Part shown: positions 31,579 through 36,666 of the stretch, piece by piece
Numbering within the stretch: position 1 is the stretch's first letter
Layout: every line of letters starts with the position of its first letter
NCBI GenBank assembly: GCA_900549105.1
Contig: URND01000013.1
Span: 1 to 36,666 of the forward strand
DNA: 36,666 bases
Reading direction: 5' to 3'
From: an uncultured Eubacteriales bacterium
GTDB taxonomy: Bacteria > Bacillota > Clostridia > Lachnospirales > Lachnospiraceae
Made by a program: the position numbers and the translations under genes
Notes under the pieces: generated by a model
Databases searched by the model: none
What the model saw: the letters and a program-made list of their open reading frames with translations, nothing else
What the model was told of the DNA's origin: nothing

Positions 31579-32681
31579 TCTTTATTCCCCCTTTTTCTCT
31601 CAAGAAACGCCTCAATGATTTGAGTCAATTTTTCAATATCCTCTTGATAAATTTCTCCAATATTCCCAATACGAAACGTATTCAGATCGGTCAGTTTTCC
31701 AGGATAGATTGCATAACCACGCTCTTTGATATACTGATAAAATTCCGAGAACTGAAATGAGGCATAGGAGGGGTAAAAGAAAGTAGTAATAATTGATCCC
31801 TGATGGCTGCTGTCAATATAAGTGTTGAAGCCAAGTTCCCTCATTTTTTGAATCAGTAAATGATTATTTTCTGTGTACCGTTTGCAGCGGGCAGGAATCC
31901 CCCCCTCAGCATCCAGTTCTTTCAGCGCCTGTGCAAAAGCCAGAACTACATGGGTGGGGGAGGTATAACGCCACTTCCCGTCTTTTTCCATTACCTTCCA
32001 CTGATCCAACAGATCAAGGGAAAGGGAACGCGCCTTGCCCTCACTGGCAAGCAACTTGTCCCGACGGCAAATGATAAAGGAGAAGCCGGGAACTCCTTGG
32101 ATACATTTATTGGCGCTGGAGACCAGAAAATCAATCCCCCAGTCCGCAACCGGAATTTCCATTCCACCAAAAGACGACATAGCGTCCACGATAAAGGTCC
32201 GTCCTGCTTCCTTAACAACTTTTCCTACAGACTGAATATCATTCAGGATGCCGCTGGTGGTTTCACTGTGTACCATTGCAACATGGGTGATGGATGGATC
32301 TTCTGCCAAACGGTGAGCTACTTCTGTAGCATCCGGGACTTTGTTATATACCTGCTGGTAGTGGGCATAGGCAATACGGTTACGGTCACAAATCTGGGTC
32401 ATACGTTCGCCGTATGCGCCGTTGGAGCAAATCAGCACCTTTTCGTCATTCCCAATGATGCTGGAAAAAACGCTTTCTACACCAAAAGTACCACTGCCCT
32501 GCATCAATACGGAGGTATATTCTTCACCCGAAACGCCGGCGAGCTTCAGGAGCCGGCGGCGGATGTCCTGGGTGATTGCCTTGTAATCATCATCCCAGGT
32601 GCAGTGGTCTACCATCATTTCTTTTTTCACAGTGTCTGTGGTTGTCAGAGGACCAGGGGTTAACAGTTTATAGGTATTCAT
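31575..32681 (-). CDS. phnW: 2-aminoethylphosphonate-pyruvate aminotransferase
   Basis: 368-residue class V PLP aminotransferase. It converts 2-aminoethylphosphonate and pyruvate to phosphonoacetaldehyde and alanine. It has LLTPGPLTTTDTVK at the start, MQGSGTFGVES (60-70), D166 in FIVDAMSSFGG and the PLP lysine K192 in SSANKCIQGVPG. AAAGGA lies 9 bases before the ATG, 42 bases after the binding-protein gene. The product is the substrate of PhnX. Confidence 0.95.
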   Translation of the reverse strand: MNTYKLLTPGPLTTTDTVKKEMMVDHCTWDDDYKAITQDIRRRLLKLAGVSGEEYTSVLMQGSGTFGVESVFSSIIGNDEKVLICSNGAYGERMTQICDRNRIAYAHYQQVYNKVPDATEVAHRLAEDPSITHVAMVHSETTSGILNDIQSVGKVVKEAGRTFIVDAMSSFGGMEIPVADWGIDFLVSSANKCIQGVPGFSFIICRRDKLLASEGKARSLSLDLLDQWKVMEKDGKWRYTSPTHVVLAFAQALKELDAEGGIPARCKRYTENNHLLIQKMRELGFNTYIDSSHQGSIITTFFYPSYASFQFSEFYQYIKERGYAIYPGKLTDLNTFRIGNIGEIYQEDIEKLTQIIEAFLERKRGNKE

Positions 32682-32723
32682 AAGTCAATGTCCTTTCTTA
32701 GGGTAATACAAGATTCAAATAGT

Positions 32724-33725
32724 TTACGGTTTGGCATTTTCGGAGAGCTGCTGGTGTTTCTGGAACAATTCAAAAGTCAACGGTTCCGAAAAAGTCTTGG
32801 GATAAGCAGATTTATTCACAGCATCAGAACTTTCACCTTCATAGAGAGGGTTCGGGTAGGTCTGCTGAAGTTCTTCCCGACCGTTTTCAATAATACACTG
32901 CGCCATTTCCATTGCTAACGGATTCGTTTTTTCGCCCTTATCCAGTACGGCAACAGATTCGGTCAGGGAAAAATTCCCTTCGGTCGGGTCCACAAAATCA
33001 ATGGGAAGTCCATCGGCTTTATCTGCTACTGCCTGATGCCGCAGACCAAATCCAACTGCAATTTCACCGGCACGGCAGAGCTTCAACGGACCGGAACCAG
33101 AGGTTTCAATGTGGTCTCCAGCATTTTTGTAAATTGCTGCCAGCGTTTTTTCTGCACCATCTTCACCATAAGCATCAACCAGCGCCTGGATAAGGAGCCA
33201 TGCTGTAGAAGAGGACTGAATATCGGTAACTGCCAGCTGTCCTTCATACACCGGGTCAGCAAGATCTTTGATGCTGGCAGGACGTGGAAGCCCTTCCTGC
33301 TCCAGCAATTCCGTATTCAAAATGATAGCACCTTCCTGAGAAGTAATGGGTGCGCAATAATCTGGGAATTCGTCCAGGGTTTTTACATCGAATTCCAGAG
33401 GCAGGAACATATCATTCGTATCCTGCGCACTCTGGAGATAAAAAGTGCTCATGGTAACTAAATCTGCCTCCAGGTTTTTTCCTTCTGCCAGCAATTTACC
33501 GCCGAGCTCAGAAGTGCCGAATCCTTGTACTATGTATTTTCCTTCATAGCCATTGGCGTCCAGAGCATTTTTCATTGCAGTAATCGCTTCGTCGTCTGCG
33601 TTGGAGTAAATGACAACTTGTGCGCCAGCATCAGCTGTACTTCCTCCGTCAGAACTACATCCAGCCAAAAGTGACATTCCCATTACAGCGGCCAGGCAGC
33701 AGGCCAAAAATCTTTTGTTTTTCAT
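32724..33725 (-). CDS. Phosphonate ABC transporter substrate-binding lipoprotein
   Basis: 333 residues with a lipoprotein signal ending in LLAGC (C23). The rest is an iron/spermidine-type (cluster D) binding protein: VVIYSNADDEAITAMKNAL, then VQGFGTSELGGKLLAEG and LVTMSTFYLQS. From its place between an FbpB-type permease and phnW, its ligand is most likely 2-aminoethylphosphonate. The permease stop lies 12 bases upstream and overlaps its ribosome site (TAGGAGAG). Confidence 0.85.
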   Translation of the reverse strand: MKNKRFLACCLAAVMGMSLLAGCSSDGGSTADAGAQVVIYSNADDEAITAMKNALDANGYEGKYIVQGFGTSELGGKLLAEGKNLEADLVTMSTFYLQSAQDTNDMFLPLEFDVKTLDEFPDYCAPITSQEGAIILNTELLEQEGLPRPASIKDLADPVYEGQLAVTDIQSSSTAWLLIQALVDAYGEDGAEKTLAAIYKNAGDHIETSGSGPLKLCRAGEIAVGFGLRHQAVADKADGLPIDFVDPTEGNFSLTESVAVLDKGEKTNPLAMEMAQCIIENGREELQQTYPNPLYEGESSDAVNKSAYPKTFSEPLTFELFQKHQQLSENAKP

Positions 33726-33737
33726 TTCTGATCTCTC

Positions 33738-35375
33738 CTATTTTACTTTATTTTTCTTTTTACCATTTTTTGCAAGCAATGAAAACAGAGCTTTTGCAAT
33801 TAAATTAGTTATTAAAATCAGCAGCGACAATACAAACACTTCATTAAATTTATTGATGTATTGCAGCTGTTTGATTTTGGTAGTCAGAACCATCGTCCTT
33901 GCCCCTGCGATAAACACCAGGGCGCTGATGGTAACCATTGCATTAATAAAATAATAACTGAACACTTCCAAAAGGCTGGAAAGGGCATTGGGTGTTACAA
34001 CTCGAACAATTGTTTTAATCCAGCTGTCCCCCATCAGAACTGCTGTTGTTTCCCAACCGGCATTCATTTTGGAAAGGGAATTCTTCATCATCAGATAAGG
34101 GGTTGAAAAATAATGGACAATGTTACACAACACCATGAGGGTCAGCGTATTCTGCAAAGGCGTCCCCGGAAACAGGAACATATAAGCAACACCCAGCACC
34201 ATACCGGGGATAGCATTTGTAACCAAGGAAATACTATCAATGGTACGTTTATAGCGATTGGATAATGTGCTGCGAGCCGTAATCAAAGCTGCACCATACG
34301 CCAGTAATGTACCAAACAGAGCTGTACAAAACGCCATGCTGATCGAATGAATATAAGAGCCAACCAATTCACTGTCCATAAATACAGTCTGGAAGTGTTC
34401 CGGTGAAAATCCGGTTTTATAGGGCCATTCTTCGACTATTGGTACAACAAAAATAACGGCAAAAATGGATAGCACCAATACAGACAAAACCGAGCTCACT
34501 GCTCCCCAACTAACGTCACGAACTGGACTTTTCCGAAGTTCCACATCTGAAATACGGTTATACCGGATATTAAAACGCTCAAGGATACGGAGTATACAAA
34601 TACTTCCGATTGAAGGAAGGAGCATGATAACGGCAACCACAGCGCCCCGATTGAAATCAGGGATACCGCCAATCATCTTATTATAAAGTGTAGTGGCAAC
34701 CACATCATAGCTGCCGCCTACAGAGGCAGGGATACCAAAGTCTGTGAAACTTAAGAAAAATGCTTGAACAAACGCTCCAGCTAATGTACCCAATAACGGA
34801 CGAAGCACAGCAATCCAAAAGGTTGATATGTTTCCATCTCCCATTACCTTGGACACTACAAGAGTTTTTTTGTCAATATATCCCATTGTATTATGGATCA
34901 AAAGGAATGCAACGGGAATTGTGTAAATCACATATCCTATCACCAATCCCATAAAACCATAAATATCAAAAAGCTGTGTGCCAAACAACCTGGTAATCAG
35001 TCCCTGTTTACCAAAAGAATAAATGATGGCAAACCCGTAAGTGATGGTTGGCAGGAACATTGGTAACATGGCGATCGCTTTGATTGTCTGCTTGAACCAT
35101 CGTGGAGTATTTGTATAATGAATCACATAAGCCAGCACAAATGCGACAGCCGTTGCAAAAAGGGCGGCAACAGCAGCTACCCAAAAGCTGTGTCCCAACG
35201 CAGGGAGAAAATCTTTTCTGGTTATAACAGAACTGTAAAACTCAAATGTAATCCCTTGTTCTCCAACAATAGACCTGCCCAAAAGCACCAGCAATGGAAC
35301 CACTAAAAATAGAGCAAAAATCACCACTATAATCAAAAAAATAAACTTTAATTCAATATTTTTTCGCATCTTCAT
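33738..35375 (-). CDS. ABC transporter permease, fused double-domain (phosphonate importer)
   Basis: 545 residues with two BPD-type permease domains in one chain (about 60-270 and 330-535), each with five to six membrane segments and an EAA-like loop. This FbpB/ThiP-like fusion is found in iron and 2-aminoethylphosphonate importers, so one gene makes the whole membrane channel. The ATG at 35375 is 7 bases after the ATPase stop; its ribosome site (GGCGGTG) is weak, so translation may depend on coupling. Ligand inferred from the adjoining phnW and phnX. Confidence 0.85.
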   Translation of the reverse strand: MKMRKNIELKFIFLIIVVIFALFLVVPLLVLLGRSIVGEQGITFEFYSSVITRKDFLPALGHSFWVAAVAALFATAVAFVLAYVIHYTNTPRWFKQTIKAIAMLPMFLPTITYGFAIIYSFGKQGLITRLFGTQLFDIYGFMGLVIGYVIYTIPVAFLLIHNTMGYIDKKTLVVSKVMGDGNISTFWIAVLRPLLGTLAGAFVQAFFLSFTDFGIPASVGGSYDVVATTLYNKMIGGIPDFNRGAVVAVIMLLPSIGSICILRILERFNIRYNRISDVELRKSPVRDVSWGAVSSVLSVLVLSIFAVIFVVPIVEEWPYKTGFSPEHFQTVFMDSELVGSYIHSISMAFCTALFGTLLAYGAALITARSTLSNRYKRTIDSISLVTNAIPGMVLGVAYMFLFPGTPLQNTLTLMVLCNIVHYFSTPYLMMKNSLSKMNAGWETTAVLMGDSWIKTIVRVVTPNALSSLLEVFSYYFINAMVTISALVFIAGARTMVLTTKIKQLQYINKFNEVFVLSLLILITNLIAKALFSLLAKNGKKKNKVK

Positions 35376-35382
35376 GTTTCGT

Positions 35383-36156
35383 TTACACCGCCTGTGTCGC
35401 CGCATAAACCATTTTATCGCCAAACAGTGCATAAATATTGTTGCGTTTGATTTCCAGTTGGTTCAAAATGAATTTCCGTACAAAGTCGTTTTTCGGGGTA
35501 TGAATGATACTTTCCGGACGTGCATACTGAGAAACCATGCCTCCCTCGATAATCAACACCTGATCCGAAAGGGTGAGTGCTTCTTCTGGGTCGTGTGTCA
35601 CAATGATTGTTGTCAGGTTGTACTCCCTCGCAATCGTTTTGATTCGATCTTTAATGGATTCCTTGATAACACCATCTAAAGCGGAAAGCGGCTCGTCTAA
35701 CAGCAAAATGCGAGGTTTCATCACCATCGTGCGAGCCAGTGCCACACGCTGTTTCTGTCCACCAGAAAGTTGTTCGATACTTTTATCAAGATGTTCCCGA
35801 AGACCCAGAAGATCAATCAGCTCTTCGACTTCCTCTTTACTGGAAATATTCGGTCGGTTCTTTAAGCCGTATGTAATATTTTTATATACATTCAGGTTAG
35901 GGAACAGGGCATAGTCCTGAAATACAATGTTAAAGCCCCTTTTCTCCATAGAGACTTCCGTTAAATCTTCCCCATTATACAAAATCTGCCCGTTATCCGC
36001 CTTAACAATCCCCAGGATTAAATTAAGCAGCGTCGTTTTGCCACAGCCAGAAGGCCCAAGAATCGAGACGATTTCTCCATCATTTACCTGGATGGAAATA
36101 TCTTTTAGCACAGGAGTCCCATCAAAGGACTTCCGAATATCTTTTAATTCCAACAT
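35383..36156 (-). CDS. ABC transporter ATP-binding protein (phosphonate importer)
   Basis: 257 residues with Walker A GPSGCGKTT (34-42), Q-loop FQDYALFPNL (about 79-88), signature LSGGQ (130-134), Walker B LLLDEP (151-156) and the switch His in VTHDPEEA. The C-terminal regulatory extension of the PotA/FbpC type is very short. AAGGAGG lies 7 bases before the ATG. First gene of the five-gene phosphonate operon; no clear promoter was identified in the gap upstream, although AT-rich -10-like sequences (TATTAA) are present. Confidence 0.9.
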   Translation of the reverse strand: MLELKDIRKSFDGTPVLKDISIQVNDGEIVSILGPSGCGKTTLLNLILGIVKADNGQILYNGEDLTEVSMEKRGFNIVFQDYALFPNLNVYKNITYGLKNRPNISSKEEVEELIDLLGLREHLDKSIEQLSGGQKQRVALARTMVMKPRILLLDEPLSALDGVIKESIKDRIKTIAREYNLTTIIVTHDPEEALTLSDQVLIIEGGMVSQYARPESIIHTPKNDFVRKFILNQLEIKRNNIYALFGDKMVYAATQAV

Positions 36157-36300
36157 AGTGTTTCCTCCTTGTTTGATCGTTTCTATTTCGTCTTCATTAA
36201 TAGCATAATCAGATGACTTCCAACCACCACAAAAGAGTAAAACCTATGTTATTTTTGCGTAAACCCGCACAAGGCATAGCCATAGATTGAAGAAACACAG

Positions 36301-36331
36301 CCGTCCATCAGACTTACAATCTGGTGGACGG
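36301..36331. repeat. Inverted repeat after the XRE remnant
   Basis: 12-bp arms CCGTCCATCAGA and TCTGGTGGACGG (one G-T pair) around a 7-base loop. The stop of the XRE fragment lies in the loop. No T tract follows on either side, so it could be a worn terminator or an operator of the phosphonate operon. Confidence 0.5.
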
Positions 36332-36415
36332 ATATGCATATTCCTCTTTAGAATCTTCATCATAATCAAGAATGTCGCTTAGTTGATAATCTAATACTTT
36401 GCAAATTACATTGTT
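36314..36415 (-). pseudogene. Fragment of a Cro/CI (XRE)-type regulator
   Basis: A 33-codon frame without a start reads ICKVLDYQLSDILDYDEDS, which is the last helix and tail of the HTH_26/YozG-like regulator family. The DNA before it is a stop codon and the terminator of another frame, so the first two thirds are lost. Such regulators are common cargo of clostridial mobile elements. Confidence 0.55.
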
Positions 36416-36421
36416 CTACTG

Positions 36422-36462
36422 TAAAAATCGGTGAACAGGAACGGATTTTACCGTTCCTGTTC
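36422..36462 (-). terminator. Terminator of the short unknown frame
   Basis: 12-bp perfect stem GAACAGGAACGG / CCGTTCCTGTTC with a 6-base loop, followed by ACCGATTTTTAC on the minus strand. The stem also encodes the last codons of the short frame at 36448-36630. Confidence 0.75.
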
Positions 36463-36630
36463 GTGCTTTCTTGCAGTCCGTTTGTGCACTGTATGCTGCT
36501 CCTGCTTTTTCTGCAACTGTTTACGGACAGACCGCACCTCTGTTTCTTCGCCCAATAATTCAGAAACATCCCGCTTACTGTCAAACAGGATAAGCGGATT
36601 GATGTGGTATAAAAAAAGTTGACACCCCAT
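36448..36630 (-). CDS. Short unknown protein or C-terminal remnant of a mobile-element gene
   Basis: 60 residues from the ATG at 36630; a stop codon lies in frame just upstream and no ribosome site is seen, so it may be the tail of a broken gene. The second half is highly basic and polar (SVRKQLQKKQEQHTVHKRT, ending in HEQER) and looks like the C-terminus of a mobilisation or replication protein. The family is not recognised. A strong terminator overlaps its end, which supports that it was once expressed. Confidence 0.45.
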   Translation of the reverse strand: MGCQLFLYHINPLILFDSKRDVSELLGEETEVRSVRKQLQKKQEQHTVHKRTARKHEQER

Positions 36631-36652
36631 TCTCAAGGATTGGGTATATAAT
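36619..36652 (+). promoter_or_regulatory. MerR-type promoter candidate for a gene beyond the right edge
   Basis: TTGACA is followed after 20 bases by TATATA (or after 22 by TATAAT), a spacing too long for free RNA polymerase. The spacer holds a dyad, ACCCCAT-N8-ATTGGGT (6 of 7 pairs). AAGGA at the window end could be the ribosome site of a rightward gene. Confidence 0.4.
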
Positions 36653-36666
36653 CAAGAGAATAAGGA

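Overview
The window looks like chromosome from a gut-type anaerobic Firmicute of the Lachnospiraceae (Clostridia). The evidence is a six-subunit Rnf complex, a clostridial 4-hydroxybutyrate dehydrogenase, a SigI/RsgI pair, Shine-Dalgarno sites of AGGAGG type and a general gene style typical of that family; the family placement is an inference. All genes but one (the M32 carboxypeptidase) lie on the minus strand, so the text below follows transcription from right to left within each block.

Left part (1-4600): the start of a secreted Ig-like repeat protein cut by the window edge, gpsA, a MocR-type (class Ic) aspartate aminotransferase and a MalY/PatB-type C-S lyase. 4620-10800: a complete rnfCDGEAB operon with overlapping stop/start codons, preceded by apbE, whose product attaches FMN to RnfG and RnfD. 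10900-13270: a CarD-family RNA polymerase-binding protein divergent from an M32 carboxypeptidase. 13286-16331: a sigI-rsgI pair followed by a lipoprotein that shares the RsgI extracellular domain. sigI and the lipoprotein gene are each preceded by the same SigI-like promoter (A/T tract, ACCCC, 19 bp, CGTA), and both membrane proteins end in Asp-rich tandem repeats.

16484-18612: a PPP-type phosphatase and a small unknown protein behind a strong promoter with two identical dyads, then an AT-rich zinc-ribbon/YbjQ gene. 18788-24504: an FMN riboswitch with terminator controlling ribD-ribE-ribBA-ribH, continuing without a visible terminator into a HAD phosphatase (candidate for the unassigned riboflavin-pathway phosphatase) and 4-hydroxybutyrate dehydrogenase. 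24501-28790: an unknown 426-residue protein, a Maf pyrophosphatase, and a coupled pair (TIGR03915-type protein and radical SAM DNA repair protein) whose promoter carries two LexA-like SOS boxes.

28830-36666 is a mobile-element scar. An aldo/keto reductase has lost its first part at a junction with a decayed serine recombinase. Beyond that lies a complete 2-aminoethylphosphonate uptake and degradation operon (ABC ATPase, fused permease, binding lipoprotein, phnW, phnX), bordered on the far side by a broken XRE-type regulator and a short unknown reading frame. This suggests the phosphonate genes arrived as an island. No rRNA, tRNA or CRISPR array was seen.
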